A DNA stretch of 64,000 nt from Galbibacter marinus (GTDB taxonomy: Bacteria > Bacteroidota > Bacteroidia > Flavobacteriales > Flavobacteriaceae), in assembly GCF_000300875.1 (NCBI RefSeq), contig NZ_AMSG01000018.1, positions 1 through 64,000 of the forward strand, in the 5' to 3' direction. Made by a program: the position numbers and the translations under genes. The notes under the pieces were generated by a model that saw only the letters and a program-made list of their open reading frames with translations, did no database searches and had not been told where the DNA came from. Of the stretch, positions 35,640 to 44,448 are shown piece by piece; position 1 is the stretch's first letter; each line of letters starts with the position of its first letter.

Positions 35640-35667
35640 GGGATTCGTTTAACGGGTCCCTTTTTTT
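35640..35667 (+). terminator. Rho-independent terminator of the folK fusion gene
   Basis: GGGATTCGT pairs with ACGGGTCCC (two G-U pairs) around a TTA loop, followed by seven Ts. It ends at the stop of the convergent methyltransferase gene. Confidence 0.8.
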
Positions 35668-36196
35668 AGCGCGATAATTTTGCAAACAGATCCCAGATAA
35701 CAACTCCAGCACTTACAGAGATATTTAAAGAATGTTTTGTTCCAAATTGAGGTATTTCAACAACGTGATCAGTCTTACTTACAATTTCTTGCTGTACTCC
35801 TTTGACTTCATTCCCAAATACAACGGCGTACCTGTTAGTAGGCTCCACTTCAAATTGATCTAACATGGTCGCATTTTCTGCTTGTTCTATAGATACGGTA
35901 ATTACTCCTTTTTCTTTTAAAGCATCTATGACTTGAGCTGTATTCTCCACATATTCCCAATCCACACTCTGCGTTGCACCGAGTGCAGTTTTATGTATGT
36001 CTTTATGAGGTGGTGTTGCGGTAATCCCACACAGGTAAATTTTTTCAATTAAAAATGCGTCTGCTGTACGGAAGACAGAACCGATATTATTTAAACTCCT
36101 GATATTATCTAGTACTATTGTAATAGGGGTTTTTGGAGCTTTTTTAAAAGCTTCTACTTCTAGTCTATTTAACTCGCTGTTTTTTAACTTTCGCAT
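35666..36196 (-). CDS. TrmH/SpoU family RNA 2'-O-methyltransferase
   Basis: About 176 residues, a single SpoU-type SPOUT domain without the N-terminal substrate-binding extension. All three motifs are present: 'NIRSLNNIGSVFRTADAF', 'YAVVFGNEVKGVQQ' and 'IPQFGTKHSLNISVSAGV'. It would add a 2'-O-methyl group to a tRNA or rRNA ribose with SAM. The exact RNA target cannot be told from the sequence. ATG 36196 (MRKLKNSEL) is chosen over 36226, whose extra residues are hydrophobic and unlike the family. Confidence 0.92.
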   Translation of the reverse strand: MRKLKNSELNRLEVEAFKKAPKTPITIVLDNIRSLNNIGSVFRTADAFLIEKIYLCGITATPPHKDIHKTALGATQSVDWEYVENTAQVIDALKEKGVITVSIEQAENATMLDQFEVEPTNRYAVVFGNEVKGVQQEIVSKTDHVVEIPQFGTKHSLNISVSAGVVIWDLFAKLSR

Positions 36197-36399
36197 TAAT
36201 CTCAATTTTAGGGCAAAAATAACCAAATATCACCCGGAAAGGCAAATGGTCTTCTAAAAAGGGAATTAAAATGATCACCTTAAATTATATGGGATTATTT
36301 GAAAGTGATATTTTTAAAGATTGTACTTAAAACTTCCCTTAGAAATGGAATTTCAGCATAAAAAATAATACTTTCGTCAAAGAACATAAAAAACATATT

Positions 36400-39003
36400 T
36401 TGGCAGCTTCTAAAACTAAAAAAGTAACTCCTTTAATGAATCAATACAATAGCATTAAGGCAAAGTATCCTGACGCCTTACTATTGTTTAGAGTTGGTGA
36501 TTTTTATGAAACCTTCGGCGAAGATGCCGTTGTGTCCGCCAAAATATTAGGAATTGTTCAAACGCATCGGAATAATGGAGGTGACAGAACCGAGCTAGCA
36601 GGTTTCCCCCACCATTCGTTAAATACGTATTTACCTAAATTGGTAAAGGCTGGTAAACGGGTGGCTATTTGTGATCAATTAGAAGATCCAAAGCTCACTA
36701 AAAAAATTGTAAAAAGAGGGGTTACTGAACTCGTCACCCCTGGGGTGGCACTTAATGATGATATTCTTGCTGCTAAATCCAATAATTTCCTTTGTGCTAT
36801 TCACTATGATAAAAAGCAATTAGGAATTTCTTTTTTAGATATCTCTACGGGAGAATACCTCGCAACTGAAGGTTCTAAGGATTATATCTCTAAATTACTT
36901 CAAAACTTTTCTCCAAGTGAGGTGTTGGTTTCTAAGAAATTCAAAACACAATTCAGAGCGGACTTCACAAAAGAATTACATGCATTTTTTGTAGAGGACT
37001 GGGTGTTCCAAGAAGATTATGCCAACGAGACCTTAAATGAGCACTTTCAAACTAAATCACTCAAAGGCTTTGGGGTTGATCAGCTAAAATATGGGATTAT
37101 CGCTTCGGGCGCGATCCTATATTATCTCTCTGAGACACAAAATAAAAAATTAGACCATATCACTTCTATTTCACCTATTGCCCAGGAGCAGTATGTGTGG
37201 ATGGATCGTTTTACAATCAGAAACCTAGAACTTTACAACACTGGACACGCTAATGCGGTTAGTTTATTGGATGTAATTGATAAAACAATTTCGCCAATGG
37301 GTGGTAGACTGCTCAAAAGATGGCTAGCACTCCCTCTTAAAAATATCCATGATATTAAACAAAGGCATCAAATTGTAAGTTTCTTTAAAAATGATCAAAA
37401 TCTAAGGAACTGGTTTCGGGAGCAAATTAAACAAATCAGTGATTTAGAGCGCTTGATATCTAAAATTGCCACTGGAAAAATAAGCCCGAGAGAAGTGGTT
37501 TATTTAAAAAATTCTTTAGATGCTATAGAGCCAATAAAAAATGCTATTGATCAAAGTGAAAACGAGAATCTAATTGCACTTGGAGCTCAAATAAATGTAT
37601 GTAAAGCACTTCGTGATCGTATTAAGCAAACAATACATCCAGAGGCCCCTACCAACATTTCAAAGGGAAGTACTATTGCAAAAGGGTTCTCTGAGGAGCT
37701 CGATGAATTACGTGGGTTAGCCTATTCTGGCAAGGACTACCTTGATAATATGCTTAAGAGGGAGACTCAAAACACAGGGATTAGCTCACTTAAAATCGGC
37801 AGTAATAATGTGTTTGGATATTATATTGAGGTAAGGAATTCTCACAAGGATAAGGTCCCAGAACATTGGATACGAAAACAAACTTTAGTAAATGCCGAGC
37901 GCTACATCACCGAGGAATTAAAAGAGTATGAGGCTAAGATTTTAGGTGCAGAAGAAAAAATTGCAAGCTTGGAACTTCAATTATTTAACCAATTAGTTCT
38001 TTGGATGCATTCTTACATACAACAGGTGCAAAAAAACGCCTCTATCATAGCTCAATTGGATTGCTTATGTGGCTTTGCTCAACTTGCACAGGAAAACAAT
38101 TATAATCATCCTGAATTGGATGAAAGTTTTGATATAGATATTGTAAACGGGAGGCACCCAGTTATTGAAAAACAATTGAATCCTGGGGAGTCTTATATTG
38201 CAAATAGTACTTTTTTAGATAGAAAGGATCAGCAGATTATTATGATTACTGGACCTAACATGAGTGGTAAATCTGCGATATTAAGGCAAACAGCGCTTAT
38301 CGTTTTGTTGGCGCAAATGGGAAGTTTTGTTCCTGCTGAAAAAGCGCGCATCGGTATTATTGACAAAATCTTTACACGTGTTGGAGCAAGTGATAACATT
38401 TCTCTTGGGGAATCCACATTTATGGTGGAGATGAACGAAACTGCCTCTATATTAAATAATAGTTCGCAACGAAGTTTAATTCTATTAGATGAAATTGGAA
38501 GAGGAACTAGCACCTATGATGGTATTTCTATTGCGTGGGCCATTGCGCAGTACATCCATGAGCATCCGCATAGGGCTAAGACATTATTTGCAACCCACTA
38601 TCACGAACTTAATGAGATGAGTTCTACATTTGACAGAATAAAAAATTACAATGTATCTGTAAAAGAACTCAAAGACAATGTATTGTTTTTAAGAAAATTA
38701 GAGCCAGGAGGTAGCCACCATAGTTTTGGTATTCATGTAGCTAAGATGGCTGGTATGCCGCAACAGGTGATTCACCAGGCGAATAAGATCTTAAAACAGT
38801 TGGAGAAATCTCATAGTAGTGATGAGTTGACAGATAAACTTAAAACGACCCAACAAGACATGCAATTGAGTTTCTTTAATCTCGATGATCCTTTATTGGA
38901 AGAGATTAAAGAAGAAATATTAGGAACAGATATCGACACCCTAACCCCTGTTGAGGCGCTGATGAAATTAAATGAGATTAAAAGAATGCTGGGAAAGAGT
39001 TAG
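36400..39003 (+). CDS. mutS: DNA mismatch repair protein MutS
   Basis: 867 residues, start TTG 36400 (LAASKTKKVTPLMNQY), since the conserved N-terminus begins only a few residues later and no ATG is available. The mismatch-recognition Phe-x-Glu is 'GDFYETFG'. The Walker A is 'GPNMSGKSAIL', Walker B 'LILLDEIGRGTSTYDG', and the signature 'NETASILNNSS' lies between. Full length for MutS1. It recognises base mismatches and recruits MutL. A tRNA pair follows on the same strand with its own promoter. Confidence 0.97.
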   Translation: MAASKTKKVTPLMNQYNSIKAKYPDALLLFRVGDFYETFGEDAVVSAKILGIVQTHRNNGGDRTELAGFPHHSLNTYLPKLVKAGKRVAICDQLEDPKLTKKIVKRGVTELVTPGVALNDDILAAKSNNFLCAIHYDKKQLGISFLDISTGEYLATEGSKDYISKLLQNFSPSEVLVSKKFKTQFRADFTKELHAFFVEDWVFQEDYANETLNEHFQTKSLKGFGVDQLKYGIIASGAILYYLSETQNKKLDHITSISPIAQEQYVWMDRFTIRNLELYNTGHANAVSLLDVIDKTISPMGGRLLKRWLALPLKNIHDIKQRHQIVSFFKNDQNLRNWFREQIKQISDLERLISKIATGKISPREVVYLKNSLDAIEPIKNAIDQSENENLIALGAQINVCKALRDRIKQTIHPEAPTNISKGSTIAKGFSEELDELRGLAYSGKDYLDNMLKRETQNTGISSLKIGSNNVFGYYIEVRNSHKDKVPEHWIRKQTLVNAERYITEELKEYEAKILGAEEKIASLELQLFNQLVLWMHSYIQQVQKNASIIAQLDCLCGFAQLAQENNYNHPELDESFDIDIVNGRHPVIEKQLNPGESYIANSTFLDRKDQQIIMITGPNMSGKSAILRQTALIVLLAQMGSFVPAEKARIGIIDKIFTRVGASDNISLGESTFMVEMNETASILNNSSQRSLILLDEIGRGTSTYDGISIAWAIAQYIHEHPHRAKTLFATHYHELNEMSSTFDRIKNYNVSVKELKDNVLFLRKLEPGGSHHSFGIHVAKMAGMPQQVIHQANKILKQLEKSHSSDELTDKLKTTQQDMQLSFFNLDDPLLEEIKEEILGTDIDTLTPVEALMKLNEIKRMLGKS

Positions 39004-39048
39004 TTAAACTCTGAAAAAAATGAAATCCATTCTTTTTCAAATAAATGC

Positions 39049-39078
39049 TTTGCTTTTTGAAGAATTGTATTAAATTTG
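39049..39078 (+). promoter_or_regulatory. Promoter of the tRNA-Gly-tRNA-Leu unit
   Basis: -33 box TTTG (39049-39052), an 18-base spacer and -7 box TAAATTTG (39071-39078). A complete Bacteroidota-type promoter 60 bases before the tRNA. Confidence 0.7.
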
Positions 39079-39137
39079 CATCCGCATTGAAGAAAATATA
39101 AGCCTACAAACTTATATTGACAACGTTCATAAAAATC

Positions 39138-39210
39138 GCGAAAATAGCTCAGTTGGTAGAGCGCAACCTTGCCAAGGTTGAGGTCGCGGGTTCGAATCCC
39201 GTTTTTCGCT
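39138..39210 (+). tRNA. tRNA-Gly(GCC)
   Basis: 73 bases with a full cloverleaf: acceptor GCGAAAA/TTTTCGC, D arm with 'AGCTCAGTTGGTAGAGC', anticodon stem CAACC/GGTTG with GCC at 39171-39173, and T arm GCGGG-TTCGAAT-CCCGT. The discriminator is T. No CCA is encoded. Confidence 0.96.
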
Positions 39211-39235
39211 CAGGCATACCAATATAATATATTTT

Positions 39236-39321
39236 GCTCGAGTGGTGGAATTGGTAGACACGCTGGACTTAAAATCCAGTGGGCAGTAATGTCCGTGCGG
39301 GTTCAAGTCCCGCCTCGAGTA
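39236..39321 (+). tRNA. tRNA-Leu(TAA)
   Basis: 86 bases, class II with a long variable arm (about 39278-39297). Acceptor GCTCGAG/CTCGAGT with discriminator A, anticodon stem CTGGA/TCCAG with TAA at 39270-39272, and T arm GCGGG-TTCAAGT-CCCGC. It lies 25 bases after tRNA-Gly, in the same transcript. Confidence 0.96.
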
Positions 39322-39324
39322 CAG

Positions 39325-39361
39325 AAAACCCCTGTAGAACATTGTTTTTACAGGGGTTTTT
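39325..39361 (+). terminator. Rho-independent terminator of the tRNA unit
   Basis: AAAACCCCTGTA pairs with TACAGGGGTTTT and runs into a further T. It starts three bases after tRNA-Leu. Confidence 0.9.
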
Positions 39362-39665
39362 GATTTTCAGATAACAAAAAGGTGGTAGATTTTTGATTGA
39401 TTTCAAAAATCTTATTTTATAGCTTTCCAATAGCCTTACAGAATTCCTCTCTTTCCAAAAAAATCACTTTAACCTAATGCTGGGTAGTTTTAAATTTTTT
39501 AACTAGGGCGCCTATGACTCTATTGCTAACTCTTAAAATATAGTAGCTTCTTTAGCAATAATATGTTATAGACACAAACTGTTTAAGGTTTTGGTTCTTG
39601 TATTTCATTTAATTGAGCAGAGCTAGACTGGGATTTTAGGTTAGAGAGTGAGCGAATATTGGAGT
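39362..39665. other. Intergenic region after the tRNA terminator
   Basis: About 300 AT-rich bases between the tRNA terminator and the end of the AlbA_2 gene. No gene, hairpin or repeat was recognised. As the junction between a tRNA and an accessory stretch it is a plausible integration border, but no direct repeat of the tRNA 3' end was noticed. Confidence 0.35.
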
Positions 39666-41177
39666 TTATTTAATTTCCCCTCCCCTTTTTGTCAACCTAT
39701 ACTTTTGCTTACTGCTTTTGGGTTTATCAGGGATAGTCATTTCAATTAATTCCGTCTCAAGGGCAGGTTGTAAATAATTTTCCCGGAAATTTTTCCTATC
39801 CGATAAGCTGAGTAATTCTTGTAATTCCAGTCTATTATGCTCTCCTGTAATAACCTTTAACAGACTTTTTACTTGGGGGGTGACTTGGGGGGTGACTTGG
39901 GGGGTGACTTGTTCGCTTTCCCAATCTTCCATATGTACTTCAGGGTGTATGGGTAGCCTAACCAACACATAAGTTCTTTCATCTGTTTCAAAAATTGGAT
40001 TAGGAGAACCGTTATTAGCCATGGCATTGTATATAGTAGGAACACCTGTTCCACGCCCTTCTGTAAGGTGTAGTTCTTTTAAAAAATCGCCAATTCTTCT
40101 GTTTCTGTATTCCCTGGCAATGATTTGTTTTTGTGTTGAAAGAATTTTAGCATTCACTGGAGGAATTGGCCCTGGATGACTTAATACGGTTATTTCATTT
40201 GGAAACACTTGAACCTCTATCGGTGATCCCAATTCATAACTTTTGTGATATACCGCATTCGATAAAGTTTCCTCTATAGCTTCAAAAGGGTAGTTGTAGA
40301 AACGATCGGATTCTGCTTTTTCTTTACGCTTAATCACACTCTCTTTTATGACATTCACTTTTATATAGGCAAGAGCATCCCGCAATTGAAGTTGAATAGG
40401 TCCTTCAAAATTAATTTCTTCAAACTGTTTTCCTGTTAAATCTTTATGTAACACAAGCTCAATCCTAGTTCTGGTAAAAAAGTGCTCCGGTTTTTTACAG
40501 AACATTAAAAGTCCCACATTTACTGGTCTAATATCTTCATTAGGCCCTTTAGCTATTAGCATGGTGCGGCAAAGATCAGGGAAACTCATTTTAGTGCTTT
40601 CTGAAAACAAACTGCTTTTCACTTCCTGCAAATGCGCTTGAATCAACCCTAGATCAAGATCATTAATAGAAGCTTGGTTGTTTAATCGGTCATCAAAAGG
40701 GATACGAGCTGCTAACTCTTGGAGTCTTCTCAAATTTTCTCCCTGGGCTTTGACACTACTGGAAGCAATCCTAACATAAGAAAAACGACTTGCCCCTTTC
40801 CCTAAGCTTTCAGGTACGTAATAAGGCCTATGATCTCCTGCTGGACACCAAATCACTAAAATATACCGACCATCTAAAAGAAATGGTTGAGTAATAGGGA
40901 AATAATTAGGGGAAAATTTATGCCCTAACCGTATAATTTCCTTTTGAATTGGATCTAATTTATTTTGATTCAATCCTTTAGCAGGAAATATCGGCTGTCC
41001 TTCATTTTCTTCGACACCAATAACAATGTAACCACCACCCCAATTGTGCAAATCGTTGGCAAAAGCACACATAGAACGGATAACCACTTCAGGATTCCAA
41101 CCTTTTTTAAATTCTAGTCGTTCCCATTCAATGGTTTTACCATGAACTAATTCTTCAATATTTATTGGTAATGCCAT
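39666..41177 (-). CDS. AlbA_2 (Schlafen-like) domain protein with ATPase-like domain and winged helix
   Basis: 503 residues. The N-terminal AlbA_2/divergent AAA-like domain (about 10-140) begins 'EWERLEFKKGWNPEV' and includes 'FANDLHNWGGGYIVIGVEE'. A middle region ends in a GHKL-type ATPase-like block, 'FEAIEETLSNAVYHKSYE' (N box), with 'HLTEGRGTGVPTIYNAM' further on. A TPQV repeat linker (about 422-435) leads to a C-terminal winged helix and 'YRLTKRG'. Proteins of this build are annotated as transcriptional regulators or RecG-like; their function is poorly known. They are common in accessory DNA, which agrees with the neighbours here (Phd, Fic). Confidence 0.85.
   Translation of the reverse strand: MALPINIEELVHGKTIEWERLEFKKGWNPEVVIRSMCAFANDLHNWGGGYIVIGVEENEGQPIFPAKGLNQNKLDPIQKEIIRLGHKFSPNYFPITQPFLLDGRYILVIWCPAGDHRPYYVPESLGKGASRFSYVRIASSSVKAQGENLRRLQELAARIPFDDRLNNQASINDLDLGLIQAHLQEVKSSLFSESTKMSFPDLCRTMLIAKGPNEDIRPVNVGLLMFCKKPEHFFTRTRIELVLHKDLTGKQFEEINFEGPIQLQLRDALAYIKVNVIKESVIKRKEKAESDRFYNYPFEAIEETLSNAVYHKSYELGSPIEVQVFPNEITVLSHPGPIPPVNAKILSTQKQIIAREYRNRRIGDFLKELHLTEGRGTGVPTIYNAMANNGSPNPIFETDERTYVLVRLPIHPEVHMEDWESEQVTPQVTPQVTPQVKSLLKVITGEHNRLELQELLSLSDRKNFRENYLQPALETELIEMTIPDKPKSSKQKYRLTKRGGEIK
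39871..39911. repeat. 12-bp tandem repeat coding for TPQV units
   Basis: The unit acttggggggtg occurs three times with a partial fourth, fully identical at the DNA level. It encodes TPQV repeats in the linker of the AlbA_2 protein. Gain or loss of a unit would keep the frame and change linker length. Confidence 0.9.
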
Positions 41178-41373
41178 ATCAGATAACTTTCATTGATTGA
41201 TTGTTTGAATAATTGCGTTAAAAATGTGAATATCAGATTACAGATCTTTTAAAATCAACTTGACGAAATAAAACGAACAAAGATTTTCCTTAGGTTCACT
41301 TGGACTGGTAAAATTTAATTTGTTACCTATGATTAACAATACGTTACTGTTCACAGAGAATCAGGTAATTCCC

Positions 41374-41613
41374 TCAATTCTTCTTTAGTTTTGATTTTTT
41401 GGTGCCATATTCAACTTTAGCTTCCTGAACCGCCATTTGTATTTTCTTTTCCATCTCTGGAGAAATCTGTAAATCATTAGAATGGATAGGTGTAAGAATA
41501 TAAGCTTGTTTCTTTCCTCGTTTAATTATAACCTTTTCTCCCTTGTCCGCAAGTTCGAAATAAGCTCTTTGTTTTTCTCTAAACTCACGACTTGTAATTT
41601 CTATGACTTTCAT
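41374..41613 (-). CDS. Phd/YefM-like antitoxin, no toxin adjacent
   Basis: 79 residues. The N-terminal half 'EITSREFREKQRAYFELADKGEKVIIKRGKKQAYILTP' (shortened here to its key parts: SREF, DKGEKVIIKRGKK, AYIL) is the DNA-binding fold of Phd/YefM antitoxins, and the basic tail would neutralise a toxin. Such genes usually precede a RelE- or Doc-type toxin on the same strand. Downstream here is only the AlbA_2 gene, 200 bases away. A Fic/Doc-family gene lies upstream on the same strand, but it is frameshifted. It may therefore be an orphan remnant or act in trans. Confidence 0.7.
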   Translation of the reverse strand: MKVIEITSREFREKQRAYFELADKGEKVIIKRGKKQAYILTPIHSNDLQISPEMEKKIQMAVQEAKVEYGTKKSKLKKN

Positions 41614-41989
41614 AATTCAATTATTTTATTTGTGTACACAAAATGGTTCACAAATATAATAATGATTATCGATTCAGAACATTGGAAAGGAGAAAAATTT
41701 TATCCTACTTTGAGATTGAGACAATCTAAGGAGGAATCTAAGTAACAATACAACAAGTTGATCGTATTTGCGGCGAAATCCATATTACGAATAATGAAAA
41801 ATATGATACAGCTTTAAACACTAATAGTACATTAAACATTAAGATTTAGAGGCTTTCCTATTAACATTAGAGGAGGCTCTGGCTCTCCCATTGGAGCAAA
41901 GAAAATATTAAAACATAATTATGAAGAATCGGAAACTTTCAAAATAAATATTGCAATCAAGCCCAGAGTCACTGTTAGATGTATTCAAA
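41614..41989. other. Accessory intergenic stretch with coding debris
   Basis: On the plus strand three short open pieces in shifting frames read like real protein: one ending at 41745 ('LRLRQSKEESK'), one at 41742-41849 ('VDRICGEIHITNNEKYDTA') and one at 41836-42006 ('RGFPINIRGGSGSPIGAKK'). None has a good start. I think this is a decayed gene of unknown family; it could be chance. Confidence 0.25.
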
Positions 41990-42798
41990 TTACAAGATCA
42001 TCCTGAATCCTTTACCTTTATCATTCAATTTATTGATCCTTATTTGATTAAGCATAGTTTCATTTAGCTTCTTCTTTATATAATTCAAAATTAAGTAGGG
42101 TTGGCTTTCAAGATACTGTTCGATAAGGAGGGAATTATAATTCTTGTTCTTATCTTCATACACAAACAAAAGATAACCCTCTTTCATTGTTAAAAAATTA
42201 GTCAATAGTCGACCTGTTCTTTTGTTACCCTCCACAAAAGGTTGGTGCAGCCATAGTTCCTGTGCCAAAAAAGCTGATCTCTCAAATACATCTTTTTCAG
42301 TGCGACGGATAGATTCAATGAGATTACTCATATTTTGACTCACATTGTCTGGATTGCTCAATGGCTCTTGACGAAGTAATTCTTTATTTCCTTGACTTAT
42401 TCTAATAAGGTTTTGGCTCCTTTTAATCTCCCCTTCCTCTTGACCTTTGTTTTTTGCATCAAAATAAGAATCGTCATCTTTCCATAATGAGCCAATCACT
42501 AACCAATTTAATTCAAGGATCAGAGAAATGCTTAAATGCTCATCACATCTTACTGCTTTAAGTATGCGGGTCAATGCTTTATACATACCTTTTTGTTCGA
42601 GAATATCTGAGGTTCTGATGTTGTTGTTCCCAGTAATTGTATTGGAAGATAACAGCTGGGTTGTTTGAGAAAGTGTTAGCTTATTACCTTCTAATTTATT
42701 GGTGCATATACATATCGGTACATAAGTGCTCTCTCTTCTTCTAGTGAGAGAACTGTGTCAATGGCCTTGAATTCAGTATATGTTTTTTTTAAATCCAT
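41990..42798 (-). pseudogene. Fic family AMP-transferase, frameshifted
   Basis: The conserved part reads as one frame from about 42735 to 41990. It includes the class II inhibitory motif TNKLEG (T-x3-E-G, codons near 42703-42689) and the Fic core HQPFVEGNKRTGR. There is no ATG before this motif. The only good start, ATG 42798 (MDLKKTYTEFKAID), lies in another frame and stops at 42691, so one base is missing or two are extra around 42700-42735. An internal ATG at 42586 gives a 198-residue product without the inhibitory helix. The core also has Gln between the His and PF (normally HPF). Fic proteins AMPylate target proteins; this one is probably inactive or altered. Confidence 0.7.
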
Positions 42799-42935
42799 AA
42801 TAATATCTTAATGCTCATTTAGCAGGATTTAGAAGCAGCTTAATTTTAACATAAAAGGTAACTAAAAGAAATTTAATTTATCAAGTAAAGTGAATATAAT
42901 CTGATTTACTTCTATCACCTATATGATAACGGGGA

Positions 42936-44354
42936 TCAGACCCCTCTGTAATATTCTAAAACTCGCACCCTTAATAAATATTCATATTTAGAATTTGCTA
43001 GATTAATCATTGCATTGTCCATGTTATTTTTACTGGTCAGGTATTCCACAATATTTGAAACTCCATTGTTAAACCTAATTTCATTAATTCTAAAAGACTC
43101 ATCAAACGCCTCTGATTGCTCTTGATAAATATAATATCGCTTCAAAGCTGATTCCATCTGTAAATATGCATGTTCAATTGCATTCTTAAACTCGCGCTTC
43201 GTATTTAGTAAATCCAATTTTGTCTCTTCGAGCTTTATTTTCCCCAAGGCTACATTATTTTTGGACTCAAACCCATTGAGCAAAGGGATCGTCACAGCAA
43301 TACCAAAGGAGGTGTAAACGTTATTTTTGAGTTGATCCATATAATCAATTTCCTCTCCATAAAATAAAGTTTCATTTTCCATTACTGGATAATTAACATC
43401 ATCAATAGTTATAAACCCTCCAGTTTCAACAAGAGAAGTACCCTTTTCAGAAAATAACTGTGCAGCACTTGAATAGTTGGTATTTAATTGACCAAATAAA
43501 GATACCTCGGGAACATAGCCAGATTGTGCTACTTTCACCTCCATTTTTGCAGCATTCAACCTAGACGCCTTCGCTTTGAATGTAGCTAGATTCGCTAAGG
43601 CTTCTTTGTAAACCTCTTCAGAGGTGTACTGATAGTGCCTGATATCATCCTTAATATGCATGTTTACAAATTCTGCTTCAATATGGGGTTCCATATTTAA
43701 TAAAAGAAATAAATTCAGTTTAGCTTCCTCAAGGTTATTATTTGCATTTATAACATTGGTCATATCTGAGGCTAACTGTCCTTTCATGTCCATATAATCG
43801 GCTGGATTTCCTACCTCTTCTTCATAAAGTGACTTTAATCTCTTTAATTGATTTTTTGTTGTTTCTAATCGTGAATTAGCCAATTGTAATAAATCTTTAC
43901 TACTGAGTATTTGAAGGTAATTTAACGTCACCTCTAAAATTAAATTTTGCTTTTGCTCTTCCACTTCCATTTTAGCAGCATTCAATTCATATTTTTGACT
44001 ACGAATAGTATTTAAAAGTTTAAAACCGTTGAAAATGGTGAGATTAAGATTCAGTCCAGCGTTAGAGAATGTCAACTTTTGATCTACGTAATCGTTAGTA
44101 TACGGATCGATGCTACGTCCGTTACTAACACCTAAATTATAATTACCATTTAGTGTAGGGAGCATTTGGGATTTAGATTGTTTAAAACTTACAGATGAAG
44201 CGTCTTTTGACAACCTTGATCTCTTTAAATCAAGATTATTATCCAAAGCCATTTCAAGGCATTGCTCTAATGTTAGAGTTAATTCTGTGTTCTGCTGAGC
44301 AAAACATAATACGCTAGCTAAAAGATATATAAGTACAGTTATTATCTTAATCAT
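42936..44354 (-). CDS. TolC family outer membrane efflux protein
   Basis: 472 residues. Signal peptide (hydrophobic 4-18, cut near 'CFAQQ'), then two outer-membrane efflux (OEP) repeats rich in heptad coiled coil. 'LTLEQCLEMALDNNLDLKRSRL' at the start, 'NGRSIDPYTNDYVDQ' and 'FNGVSNIVEYLTSKNN' near the end are family features. It forms the outer membrane channel of a tripartite exporter. It is the last gene of the minus-strand efflux cluster, 94 bases after the second ATPase. Confidence 0.93.
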   Translation of the reverse strand: MIKIITVLIYLLASVLCFAQQNTELTLTLEQCLEMALDNNLDLKRSRLSKDASSVSFKQSKSQMLPTLNGNYNLGVSNGRSIDPYTNDYVDQKLTFSNAGLNLNLTIFNGFKLLNTIRSQKYELNAAKMEVEEQKQNLILEVTLNYLQILSSKDLLQLANSRLETTKNQLKRLKSLYEEEVGNPADYMDMKGQLASDMTNVINANNNLEEAKLNLFLLLNMEPHIEAEFVNMHIKDDIRHYQYTSEEVYKEALANLATFKAKASRLNAAKMEVKVAQSGYVPEVSLFGQLNTNYSSAAQLFSEKGTSLVETGGFITIDDVNYPVMENETLFYGEEIDYMDQLKNNVYTSFGIAVTIPLLNGFESKNNVALGKIKLEETKLDLLNTKREFKNAIEHAYLQMESALKRYYIYQEQSEAFDESFRINEIRFNNGVSNIVEYLTSKNNMDNAMINLANSKYEYLLRVRVLEYYRGV

Positions 44355-44448
44355 AATTGAATTTGATTGTTTAAAAAAGTAAAAAAGAGTACTCTTCTGC
44401 TGCTATTATAGCACAAGTAATCAAAAGGTTTAATCTAATTTTAGGCTG

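Noticed and set aside
39138-39665. Integration of a mobile element at the tRNA pair
   Set aside because: No integrase, no direct repeat of the tRNA 3' end and no clear composition change were seen, though accessory genes follow.
42929-42944. GGGG-ATCAGA-CCCC hairpin at the end of the tolC-like gene as a terminator
   Set aside because: Only four pairs and no T-run on the minus strand.
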